Source: Arthrobacter wenxiniae
Lineage (GTDB): Bacteria > Actinomycetota > Actinomycetes > Actinomycetales > Micrococcaceae
NCBI RefSeq assembly: GCF_013376105.1
Contig: NZ_JAAMFM010000005.1
Coordinates: 62,001-126,000, forward strand
Direction: 5' to 3'
Length of the DNA: 64,000 nt
The translations under genes and the position numbers were made by a program. Positions within the stretch are counted from its first letter, which is position 1. The number at the start of each line of letters is the position of its first letter. Below the pieces are notes generated by a model. It saw nothing but the letters and a program-made list of their open reading frames with translations, was not told where the DNA came from and ran no database searches. Of this stretch, positions 9,101 to 16,097 are shown one piece after another.

Positions 9101-9792
9101 ACGGAGAACCAGCGCATCGCCTCGACGTCGTCGCCGAAGAATTCGATGCGGAGGGGGTGGCTCTCGGTGGGCGGGAACACGTCCAGGATGCCGCCGCGGA
9201 CGGCAAATTCGCCGCGGTGGGTGACCATGTCCACGCGCGCGTAGGCGGCCGCCGACAGCTTCTTGATGAGTTCGGTGAACGGCACCTCGTCGCCCACCTT
9301 GACCCGCACGGGCACCAGTTCGCCCAGGCCGGACACGATGGGCTGGACCACGGCGCGGATGGGTGCGACGACGACGCGAAGGTGCGCTCCGGCGTCGTAC
9401 TCGGGGTGGGCCAGGCGGCGCAGGACGGCCAGGCGGCGGCCCACCGTGTCCGAGCGGGGCGACAGGCGCTCGTGCGGGAGGGTCTCCCAGCTGGGGAACT
9501 CGGCCACGGCGCCGTCCGGCAGGTAGGAGCGGAGCGCGGCCACGGTGTCCTCGGCCTCGCGTCCGGTGGCCGTCACGGCAAGCACGACGCCGGGTCCCCC
9601 GCCGAGTGCCTTGGCCGCGGCCAGCCCGTCGGCCACCTCGGCCAGCAGGACGGGGCGCATGCCGGAGGGCGCGCTGAACTGGAGGTCGGGGCTGCGCTCG
9701 GCATGGTCGGCCGCCGCGGAGGCGCGCACCCGGGCAAAGAGCGGATCCCCGGCGAGTGCGGTGCGCAGGCCATTGAGACTCATGGGCGTCAT
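6124..9792 (-). CDS. mfd: Transcription-repair coupling factor
   Basis: A 1,222-residue ATP-dependent DNA translocase that removes RNA polymerase stalled at lesions and recruits UvrA. Seen in order: an N-terminal UvrB-homology part with ETLPHERLSPRSDTVGRR; the RNA-polymerase-interaction region GDYVVHEQHGVGRFVEL near residue 545; the RecG-like motor with Walker A SGDVGYGKTE, DEEQRFGVEHKEAL and ATPIPRTLEMS; the second RecA lobe with TTIIETGLDISNANT and QLHQLRGRVGR; and the C-terminal D7 domain. Length is normal. Odd point: residues about 557-567 (VSTSSTTGGVG) come from a 20-bp dispersed repeat inserted in frame. It is divergent from the DUF2505 gene. Confidence 0.97.
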   Translation of the reverse strand: MTPMSLNGLRTALAGDPLFARVRASAAADHAERSPDLQFSAPSGMRPVLLAEVADGLAAAKALGGGPGVVLAVTATGREAEDTVAALRSYLPDGAVAEFPSWETLPHERLSPRSDTVGRRLAVLRRLAHPEYDAGAHLRVVVAPIRAVVQPIVSGLGELVPVRVKVGDEVPFTELIKKLSAAAYARVDMVTHRGEFAVRGGILDVFPPTESHPLRIEFFGDDVEAMRWFSVADQRSLTSVKGDITHPTELYAPPCREILITPTVMGRAAKLKDSMPAAAAMLEKIAGGIAVEGMESLAPALVDGMVPLTSLFPAGSVAVVLEPEKVRARAHDLESTNEEFLEAAWSTASDGGTAPLDLSSHGSVPDGVDLAAASFKSLTETREAALAHGVSWWSISSLAQDDELLPDVDVINLHAREPRGYRGDVAEMMEFIGSRVRDQWRVVVATEGPGPAQRLAELFHEANIPASRVDSLDREPEPGIIEVTTADTGRGFVLDSLKLGLLTEADLLGRASAVSTRDMRKLPSKRRNAVDPLQLRAGDYVVHEQHGVGRFVELIQRKVAGVSTSSTTGGVGLREYLVLEYAPSKRGAPGDKLFVPTDQLDQVTAYVGGDAPALSKMGGSDWAATKSKARKAVKEIAADLIRLYSARMASRGHAFGPDTPWQAELEEAFPYVETPDQLVAINEVKADMEKEVPMDRLISGDVGYGKTEIAVRAAFKAVQDGKQVAVLVPTTLLAQQHYETFNERFSGFPVRVEPLSRFQTAKESKEIIDGVRTGSVDVVIGTHRLLSADFGFKDLGLVIVDEEQRFGVEHKEALKKMRTNVDVLAMSATPIPRTLEMSMTGIRETSTLATPPEERHPVLTYVGGYTDKQVAAAIRRELMREGQVFYVHNRVKSIDRTAAHIQQLVPDARVAVAHGQMSESRLEQIIVDFWEKRFDVLVCTTIIETGLDISNANTLIVEQANNYGLSQLHQLRGRVGRGRERAYAYFLYPADKPLGEVALERLKAVAAHNELGAGMALAMKDLEIRGAGNLLGGEQSGHIQGVGFDLYIRLVGEAVAEFRGDGEQRAAEMKIELPVNAHLPHDYVPGERLRLEAYRKLAAAVSLDGIDEVVAELVDRYGELPPAAGNLIAVARFKVHARAAGLSDVALQGNFIKFAPAELPESKVMRLNRMYPGAMVKPALNAVLIPKPKTARIGGRDLADAEVLTWAEGVLEAIFEPVPAPA
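8091..8110. repeat. 20-bp dispersed repeat (GGTTTCGACAAGCTCAACCA type) inside mfd
   Basis: The top strand reads TGGTTGAGCTTGTCGAAACC; its ends GGTT/AACC are complementary. I recognise this from memory as a very abundant intergenic repeat in Arthrobacter, Microbacterium and related genomes. Here it lies inside a gene, in frame, and encodes part of VSTSSTTG in a surface loop between conserved Mfd segments. No second copy was noticed in the window. Confidence 0.6.
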
Positions 9793-9955
9793 TTTCTCCT
9801 GGAAACGGTGCGTGGACGGGCGGGCGTCACTGTCGGGAGCAACACGAAAGCCCGGAATTCATAAGTGAAGGCCGGGAACTTCTCCAGCTTACCCCCGTCC
9901 CGGCGGGCCAAGGTAAGGTTGTGCCCGCACCCATTCCCATCCCTTCGGAGGAACC

Positions 9956-10456
9956 ATGGCGCTTACCGCCTCGACCACCTTGTCCGCCACCGCACAGCGC
10001 GTCACCGACGTCTTTGCCGACGAGGAGTTCGTCAAACACGTGAGCTTCACAGTGGGCGGCGAGCTGAAGTCGTTCGAGATCAGCGGCCCCACGTCCGGTG
10101 CCTTCACCACCAAGACGGTGCGCACGCTGCCCACCACGCGCATGCCGGAGATCGCCCGGAAGGTGGTGGGCGCCTCGCTCACCGTCACCCAGGTGGAGGA
10201 CTGGAGCGCACCCGCCGCCGACGGCTCCCGCAGCAACAACATCAAGCTGACCGTGGCCGGCGCCCCGCTGGATGTCGCCGCCGTGCAAAGGCTCACCGCT
10301 TCCGGCGCGTCCACGCTCGTGGAGCTCAGCGGCGAGGTGAAGTCGGCCATTCCCTTCCTGGGCGCCAAGATCGCCTCCGCCGCCGAACCCGTCATCGGCA
10401 AGGCCCTGAACCTGCAGGCAACGCTTGCCCAGGAATGGCTGAGCGAGCACCCGTAG
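9956..10456 (+). CDS. DUF2505 domain protein
   Basis: A 166-residue protein with the layout of DUF2505, a family related to START/polyketide-cyclase folds: an N-terminal helix-strand TLSATAQRVTDVFADEEF, then strands rich in T/V, and a long C-terminal helix ending LAQEWLSEHP. No signal peptide or membrane segment is present. ATG 9956 has GGAGGAACC just upstream. The function of the family is unknown; a hydrophobic ligand cavity is typical of the fold. It is divergent from mfd, and the next gene on this strand (nhaA) begins 223 bp later. Confidence 0.75.
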   Translation: MALTASTTLSATAQRVTDVFADEEFVKHVSFTVGGELKSFEISGPTSGAFTTKTVRTLPTTRMPEIARKVVGASLTVTQVEDWSAPAADGSRSNNIKLTVAGAPLDVAAVQRLTASGASTLVELSGEVKSAIPFLGAKIASAAEPVIGKALNLQATLAQEWLSEHP

Positions 10457-10622
10457 CCGTCCTGTCCTGCGCCGCCGTGGATGCGGCCGCGGCACAGGAC
10501 GCTGATCTGCGCGGTGCCCGCGCCGTCCCGGGTGGAGGACGGGACCGACGCCACTGGCCGCTGCGGTAAACTGATGGCAGGTGCGCCGGGAAGTCTGGTC
10601 GGCAATGACATTGCCGCACCCA

Positions 10623-10654
10623 AAAAGTTCCGAACCGCAAGATTGGGAACTTTT
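10623..10654 (+). promoter_or_regulatory. Hairpin AAAAGTTCC...GGAACTTTT in the nhaA leader
   Basis: Perfect 9-bp stem with a 14-nt loop, the second arm ending in TTTT, as in an intrinsic terminator. It lies 26 nt before ATG 10680, and a possible -10 (TAAACT at 10566) lies upstream. It may act as an attenuator. It also argues against the alternative in-frame start at 10605, which would require translation through it. The hairpin is seen; the regulatory role is inferred. Confidence 0.4.
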
Positions 10655-10679
10655 GCCCCCACCGAAAGGGCAGCCGCCC

Positions 10680-11990
10680 ATGAACCTCCCGTCAGCGCGC
10701 CGCATCCTGGCCCGCGGCAGCTTCGCCGAACTGGCCCGCATCAACACCATCCTGCGGTCCGAAACCGTGGGGGGCGCCCTGCTGCTCGCCGCCACCGTCG
10801 CCGCCCTCATCTGGGCCAATTCACCGCTGGCCGACGGCTACTTTGCCCTCCGCGACTTCAAGGCCGGCCCCGCGGCCTGGCACCTGAACCTGGCCCTGGG
10901 CGGCTGGGCGTCCGACGGCCTCCTGGTGATCTTCTTCTTCGTGGCGGGCCTGGAACTCAAGCGCGAATTTGTGGCGGGCGACCTCCGCAGCCCGGCCCGC
11001 GCCGTCGTGCCCATCGCGGCCGCCGTGGGCGGGGTGCTCCTGCCGGCGCTGCTCTTCACCCTTGTGAACCTCACCCAGGGCCCGGCCGTCCTGAAGGGCT
11101 GGGCCATCCCCACGGCCACGGACATCGCCTTTGCCCTGGCGGTCCTGGCCGTCATCAGCACGCACCTGCCCAGCGCGCTGCGCACCTTCCTGCTGACCCT
11201 GGCCGTGGTGGACGACCTCATCGCCATCGCCATCATCGCCGTGTTCTACCCCGGCGAGCTGCACCTGCAGTTCCTGGCCCTCGCCGCCCTGCCGCTGCTG
11301 GCCTTCACCTGGCTGGTGCAAAGGCGCATCCGTTCCTGGTACCTGCTGCTCCCCCTGGCCCTTGCCACGTGGGCGCTGGTGCACAGCTCCGGCATCCATG
11401 CCACGGTGGCGGGCGTCCTGCTCGGCTTCGCCGTCCCGGTGGTCCGCTCGGCCAAGCGCGGGGGGCCGGGCGCCGGGCCGGGCCTCGCCGAGCACTTCGA
11501 GCACCGCTTCCGCCCGCTGTCCGCCGGCGTGGCGGTGCCATTGTTCGCGTTCTTTTCCGCCGGGGTGGCACTGGGCGGGGCGTCCGGGCTCAAGTCCGCC
11601 TTCACCGATTCCGTGGCCCTGGGCATTGTGGTGGCGCTGGTGGCCGGCAAGTTCGCGGGCGTCCTCGGCGCCACCTGGCTGGTCACCAAGACCACCCGGG
11701 CCAGGCTCGACGACGGACTGGCCTGGATCGACGTCGCCGGCCTTGCGCTGTTGGCCGGGGTGGGCTTCACTGTCTCCCTGCTGATCAGCGGGCTCAGCTA
11801 CGGCGAGGACAGCCCGCACGACAGCCACGCCAAGGTGGCCATCCTGGCCGGCTCCGTCATTGCTGCGCTGTTGGCCTCCATTGTCCTGCGCAGCCGGAAC
11901 CGGCACTACCGGCGCCTGGCTGAGCTTGAGGCCGTAGACGCCGACGGCGACGGCGTCCCGGATGTCTTCCCTGACGGCAACGGTGGCTGA
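10680..11990 (+). CDS. nhaA: Na+/H+ antiporter NhaA
   Basis: A 436-residue integral membrane antiporter that exports Na+ in exchange for protons. Family motifs: [18 protein letters not shown] near the N-terminus, [13 protein letters not shown] near residue 85, [17 protein letters not shown] near 140 and the ion-binding [15 protein letters not shown] near 178, where the paired aspartates are the transport site. ATG 10680 is chosen because GAAAGGG precedes it and a hairpin lies upstream; ATG 10605 would add 25 residues. The C-terminal tail carries [11 protein letters not shown], an EF-hand-like acidic loop that could bind Ca2+; its role is unknown. Confidence 0.94.
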   Translation: MNLPSARRILARGSFAELARINTILRSETVGGALLLAATVAALIWANSPLADGYFALRDFKAGPAAWHLNLALGGWASDGLLVIFFFVAGLELKREFVAGDLRSPARAVVPIAAAVGGVLLPALLFTLVNLTQGPAVLKGWAIPTATDIAFALAVLAVISTHLPSALRTFLLTLAVVDDLIAIAIIAVFYPGELHLQFLALAALPLLAFTWLVQRRIRSWYLLLPLALATWALVHSSGIHATVAGVLLGFAVPVVRSAKRGGPGAGPGLAEHFEHRFRPLSAGVAVPLFAFFSAGVALGGASGLKSAFTDSVALGIVVALVAGKFAGVLGATWLVTKTTRARLDDGLAWIDVAGLALLAGVGFTVSLLISGLSYGEDSPHDSHAKVAILAGSVIAALLASIVLRSRNRHYRRLAELEAVDADGDGVPDVFPDGNGG

Positions 11991-12065
11991 GCCCTTGGCA
12001 ACTTCGGCCTCCTGCCGGCACCTGGAACGGAACGGAATCTCGTCGATGGTTACCAATAAGTGATG

Positions 12066-12079
12066 TGGCAATTGTGCCA
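12066..12079 (+). promoter_or_regulatory. Inverted repeat TGGCA-ATTG-TGCCA overlapping a possible -35
   Basis: Perfect 5-bp arms with a 4-bp centre. TTGTGC (12072-12077) with GAATAT 17 nt downstream (12095-12100) could form a sigma-70-type promoter for the unit starting at 12173, so the dyad would overlap the -35 as a repressor site. Weak individually; no regulator is adjacent. Confidence 0.35.
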
Positions 12080-12172
12080 AAAGGGCTACGCTGGGAATAT
12101 ATGTCAGGGCCGACCGCGGGACGTGTGGATTGGACTGATGCTTCAATTGGGCACGAGAGACATGAGGCAACG

Positions 12173-12901
12173 ATGAAGCCCCGCAATTGGGTCATTTTGG
12201 GATTGGGACTGGCAGTGTTAATCGTTGCTGCTGCACTAGTGGTCAACCTGATGCCGGCAAGTACATTGGCATCCAACACCAATGACCCCACCACGCGGGC
12301 GCCGGCATCAAGCGCGCCAGCCGCAGCGAGCCAGAAGGCATCAAGCGCGGCCAAAACCACGGCGTCCAGCCCGCCCGCCGGCAGCACGGCGTCACGTCCC
12401 GCCAAGTCATCGTCCGCACCAACAGCCAATCCCAAAGCGCCGGCATCAACTCCGGACCCAAAGAGGCCGCTTGAAGTTGCAGCTCCCGCGCAAACCCGTG
12501 CCAACATTTCATTGCCCCCTTCGAAGCCCCATGCAGCCCTGGTTTCCTCCCCCCTGCCCAAGGCCGCCAGCGCCACGGGGAAAATCGTCGCTGGATTCCC
12601 CTCCGCCGTCTTGCCGCTTGCACCAGGTAGCCACGTCTCCAGCAGCTCTGTCAGCCCGCAAGGCAAGACCCTGCAGGTAAGCCTTGTCGCCGCCACCACC
12701 ACGGAGCCCCTCGCCGTCATGCAGTTTTACCAAACCCACCTCGCGGCCCTTGGCCTGAGCGCCGCGCAAGCACCGGCAAATGCCGGGTCCACCGCCATGT
12801 GGTTCACCCGCGGTGCGGACAAGATCACGATCACTGCCACAGCTGCCAAGGGTGGGGGCACCAAATACATTGTATTTGGCGTCCTCCACGCAGACAGCTA
12901 G
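12173..12901 (+). CDS. Membrane-anchored protein with Ala/Pro/Ser linker, unknown function
   Basis: A 242-residue protein. Residues about 1-30 give a positively charged start and one hydrophobic helix (WVILGLGLAVLIVAAALVV), then a low-complexity Ala/Pro/Ser/Thr/Lys linker to about residue 120. The C-terminal part (about 130-242) looks like a small folded extracytoplasmic domain: VMQFYQTHLAALGLSAAQAP followed by strands TAMWFTRGADKITITATAA. ATG 12173 fits the anchor; the frame is open to 12065 without a good start. It begins a unit with an MFS transporter (6 nt downstream) and a beta-propeller-like protein. The function is not recognised. Confidence 0.7.
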   Translation: MKPRNWVILGLGLAVLIVAAALVVNLMPASTLASNTNDPTTRAPASSAPAAASQKASSAAKTTASSPPAGSTASRPAKSSSAPTANPKAPASTPDPKRPLEVAAPAQTRANISLPPSKPHAALVSSPLPKAASATGKIVAGFPSAVLPLAPGSHVSSSSVSPQGKTLQVSLVAATTTEPLAVMQFYQTHLAALGLSAAQAPANAGSTAMWFTRGADKITITATAAKGGGTKYIVFGVLHADS

Positions 12902-12907
12902 CGGCCC

Positions 12908-14203
12908 ATGTATCTCTCCTTTTCGGATCGCAGCGGCGGCAATACAGACGAGGCGGCGCCACCCGGAACACCCTTTAAAATATCCTCCGTCATAATCTCC
13001 TTGGGCATCGTGAGTCTGTTCACTGACATTTCCTCCGAGTCGGTGGGTGCGGTCCTCCCCGTCTACATCACTGGGGTACTAGGCCTGTCCATGGTGGCAT
13101 ACGGATTCCTTGACGGAATCAACCAGGGAATCAGTGCGATCGTCCGTATTGGGGCAGGTTGGACGGCCGACCGCTCAGACCGACACAAGCTCGTTGCCGT
13201 GCTCGGCTATGGATTGTCCATGGTGACGCGGGCATGGCTGCTGGTTGTAACAGGGTTTGGCGCGATCACGGCAGTAATTGCGGTAGACCGCATCGGAAAG
13301 GGCATCAGGACGGCCCCCCGGGATGCGATGATCAGCCAGGCCGCCCAACCCGAACACATGGCCAGGTCGTTTGGGGTGCACCGCATGCTCGACACGGTTG
13401 GAGCAACAGTGGGCCCGCTGCTGGCATTCTTGGTGCTGCTGCTCATTCCCACAGGATTCCACGTGGTCTTCGTCGTCTCCCTGGCCTGCGGGGTCATCGG
13501 ATTCGCCGTGCTGGGCATTATGGTGCCTGGGAGGAAGCGGCGTGAAGCCCTGGCTGCCGGCCCATTGTCGGCGGGCATGGAAAAAGCTGCCCGTGCGGCG
13601 GGAGCGCGGATGCCATTCAGCTGGCGCGCGCTGAACACGTCCAGTATGCGCAGGCTTCTGCTCATCGCCGGACTCTTCGGCGTGATGACCATTGGGGACG
13701 GCTTTATTTACTTGGTCCTGCAGAGCCGTGCAGAGTTTGCCACGAAGTGGTTTCCGCTGCTGTATGTGGGAACCAATATGGCCTATTTGGCACTGGCCAT
13801 CCCCCTCGGCCGGCTGGCGGACCGGTGGGGCAGGATGCGGGTGTTCATCGCCGGCCACGGCGCGCTGTTGGCAGCCTACTTGTGCGCGGCCCTGCCCGCC
13901 ACAGGGGCTGCGGCGACGATGGTGTGCCTGCTCTTGTTGGGCATTTTTTACGCCGCCACGGATGGCGTCCTTGCTGCCCTGGCGGGACAGTTTTCGACCA
14001 GGGCTAGCCGCGCGAGTGGGATCGCCGCGGCGCAAACGGTGGTGGCCGTAACCCGGCTGGCGGCCTCGGTCGGGTTTGGGTCACTCTGGTTCTTATGGGG
14101 CCGGGAGACAGCCATACTTGCTGCCGCAGGTGCGCTGGCGGCCGCAATTCTGGGCGGCATCGTGGTGTGCCGTGGCATCGAGCCCTCGGCGGCCAGTGCA
14201 TGA
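12908..14203 (+). CDS. Major facilitator superfamily transporter
   Basis: A 431-residue polytopic protein with about twelve membrane helices. The MFS loop 2-3 signature appears as GWTADRSDRHKLVAVLGY near residue 85, and the N-terminal FTDISSESVGAVLPVYITG is typical of a subgroup of uncharacterised MFS efflux proteins. PRDAMISQAAQ in loop 4-5 is also conserved in that subgroup. It lies 6 nt after the anchored protein and overlaps the next gene by 4 nt (ATGA at 14200). The substrate is unknown. Confidence 0.88.
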   Translation: MYLSFSDRSGGNTDEAAPPGTPFKISSVIISLGIVSLFTDISSESVGAVLPVYITGVLGLSMVAYGFLDGINQGISAIVRIGAGWTADRSDRHKLVAVLGYGLSMVTRAWLLVVTGFGAITAVIAVDRIGKGIRTAPRDAMISQAAQPEHMARSFGVHRMLDTVGATVGPLLAFLVLLLIPTGFHVVFVVSLACGVIGFAVLGIMVPGRKRREALAAGPLSAGMEKAARAAGARMPFSWRALNTSSMRRLLLIAGLFGVMTIGDGFIYLVLQSRAEFATKWFPLLYVGTNMAYLALAIPLGRLADRWGRMRVFIAGHGALLAAYLCAALPATGAAATMVCLLLLGIFYAATDGVLAALAGQFSTRASRASGIAAAQTVVAVTRLAASVGFGSLWFLWGRETAILAAAGALAAAILGGIVVCRGIEPSAASA

Positions 14204-15213
14204 GTGCCAGAGTCCGATGGGCGTGGCTGAGTGCCATCACGGTCGTTGTCCTGGCCGGTGCCATAGGCTACGGCGTCTGGTCGTTTGTCCAGTATCAGCA
14301 ACGACAGAACAGCCCCGTGTCCGTAGCCGTGTCCTCTAAAAACCTCAACCCTTCCGCCCCCCACATCGCGTTTAGGAACACCGCCGCCGGAGACGGTTAT
14401 GGGCACGTGGCCACTGTCCCCCTGGCGAGCCCGCGTGGCGCCAGAACGGTAACATCCACGGTCTGCGACCGCGTCTATGCCGCTGGGGGAACACTTTCTT
14501 GCCTATCCACCAATCCCGGTATTGTGACTACCTTTGAAGCGGAGGTCTACGCCTCGGATGGAAAGGCATTGCGGTCATGGCCGCTGCCGGGCATCCCCAG
14601 CAGGACAAGGGTGTCCCCCGATGGCACCCTTGTCGCGTCAACGGCGTTTGTCACCGGCCATGCCTATGCGCCCGCCAGCTTCGCCACGGTCACCGTCATC
14701 AACAAAATCTCCGGCGGAGGTTACGGAAACCTCGAGGACTTCACCTTGATCGTGGGCGGAAGGAAGATCGCCCCAGTGGACAGGAACGTGTGGGGGGTAA
14801 CGTTTGCCCCGGATGACAGGACGTTCTATGCCACGGCAGCTTCCGGTGACCGCACGTGGTTGGTGCGTGGGGACCTGAAGAAGCGCACGCTGACGTCCAT
14901 TCATGAAACGGCCGAATGCCCGTCCCTGTCGCCGGACGGGACCCGCATCGCGTACAAAAAGAACATCACTCCCGGCCCTGTTCCCCACTGGAACATTGCC
15001 GTCCTGGATTTGTCCACCGGCAAGGAAACGGTCCTTGCCGAATCCCGCAGTGTGGACGATCAGGTCGAATGGCTGGACAACGACACTTTGCTCTATGGCC
15101 TGCCCCGTGCATCTGCCGTGGGCGATGACGATGTATGGTCCATCAAGGCCGCTGCGGGCGCTGCACCCCAGATGTTCATTGAGCACGCATGGTCCCCATC
15201 CGTGGTCCACTGA
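14200..15213 (+). CDS. Membrane-anchored TolB/PD40-like beta-propeller protein
   Basis: A 337-residue protein with an N-terminal anchor (residues about 8-28, WLSAITVVVLAGAIGYGVW) and an extracytoplasmic part containing PD40-type repeats: SPDGTLVASTAF, APDDRTFYATAA, LSPDGTRIAYKK and WNIAVLDLSTGKETVLAES, the usual sequence of TolB-like propellers. ATG 14200 overlaps the MFS stop. The last repeat ends close to the stop at 15213, so the gene appears intact even though a decayed transposase starts at once downstream. It may work with the MFS protein, for example as an external partner; this is inference. Confidence 0.72.
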   Translation: MSARVRWAWLSAITVVVLAGAIGYGVWSFVQYQQRQNSPVSVAVSSKNLNPSAPHIAFRNTAAGDGYGHVATVPLASPRGARTVTSTVCDRVYAAGGTLSCLSTNPGIVTTFEAEVYASDGKALRSWPLPGIPSRTRVSPDGTLVASTAFVTGHAYAPASFATVTVINKISGGGYGNLEDFTLIVGGRKIAPVDRNVWGVTFAPDDRTFYATAASGDRTWLVRGDLKKRTLTSIHETAECPSLSPDGTRIAYKKNITPGPVPHWNIAVLDLSTGKETVLAESRSVDDQVEWLDNDTLLYGLPRASAVGDDDVWSIKAAAGAAPQMFIEHAWSPSVVH

Positions 15214-15224
15214 TTGTTTGGTCG

Positions 15225-16036
15225 GTGTGTCGGGTTTTTTGAAGGTGTTCCGTTTGCTGGTGCCCGGGGCAGGTGGCAGAGGGTGATCTGAAGCCCGGTG
15301 TCGGCGGCCAAGGCTGGCAATCCGGCCTTGAACAGCCGGGCGCGGAGCCGTTGGAACCGTCTCCGTCCGTGGCGATCAGCAACCTGCCGCGCCCGGGTGG
15401 GCTGCGCCTCCTGTGGTGGTCCACCAGAAGCGAATGCGGTTCACGGCGGGCGCGGCGGGGTCGTGGCCGGTGCCCGCCGCAACCCATCCGGCGTTGGCGC
15501 CCCAACTGGGCGTTTCGGTCGGGTTGCCGGTTGCCTTCAAGGGTCCTCGTGTTGGTCTGCAGGCCGAAGCCGTCGGCTTGGACAGTTTCGCCACACTTTC
15601 CGCCCCCTCCCGGCGTCCCTGTCCGGTAAGCTCCGCGGCCAGTTTCGCCGTGGAGCGCGTCGTCCATCACAGCGGGGTTCCCGGTCCCCGCGCCGGGTCG
15701 AATCCACCAGCGCCAGCAAGGCCAGCGCCAGCAAGGCCAGGACCAGACCCGGGTCCTTCCCGGTCAGGGCCTTCCGGTCCACCCCGGGCTTGCGGACGCC
15801 CGGGAGCGTGGCGGTCGCGGCGTCCAGTTCATTCACGCCGTGCTGGACCCGCGAACGCCCGGCACCCGAGGCCCCGGCCACCGCGACAATCCCGCCATGG
15901 CCAAGCGAGCGGGCCCTGCCCCAAGCAGCAGGCCTGTGGCCCGTTCATGGGGATGGGTCAGGATCGTGGCAAACCTCGCGCGCAATAACTCGATAACTTC
16001 AGCAGGAATGGCCCGCACCGATATCCGACTCACCAT
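15225..16036 (-). pseudogene. Decayed ISAzo13-family transposase remnant
   Basis: Reading right to left, fragments in several frames match the order of an ISAzo13 transposase as I remember it: an N-terminal part beginning at 16036 (EVIELLRARFATILTHPHE); ELDAATATLPGVRKPGVDRK and ALTGKDPGL around 15800; LQTNTRTLEGNRQPDRNAQ around 15540; NAGWVAAGTGHDP; LLIATDGDGSNG around 15360; and ALAADTGLQITLCHLP around 15280. The PGTSK-x-N segment is in yet another frame. Several frameshifts and an internal deletion of roughly 65 codons after PDRNAQ remove much of the catalytic core; the C-terminus is missing. No inverted terminal repeats were identified. This explains the stretch from 15214 to 16097, which holds no intact gene. 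Confidence 0.75.
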
Positions 16037-16097
16037 GACAATTAGGCGTATTTATTTATGGGCGTGGCTGACCGCGCGGCCAGGGCGTCCGGGGTGG

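Noticed and set aside
6055-9864. Long rightward open frames opposite mfd
   Set aside because: Antisense shadow of a high-GC gene: composition is His/Arg/Gly/Val-rich with no family motif, while the minus strand gives complete Mfd.
10560-10680. nhaA-I/nhaA-II (lithium) riboswitch
   Set aside because: The leader shows only one simple hairpin; I could not fit the known consensus elements.
10481-11923. 480-codon rightward frame overlapping nhaA
   Set aside because: Frame-shifted shadow of nhaA: Arg/Gly/Pro/His-rich and no membrane helices, while the nhaA frame has all NhaA motifs.
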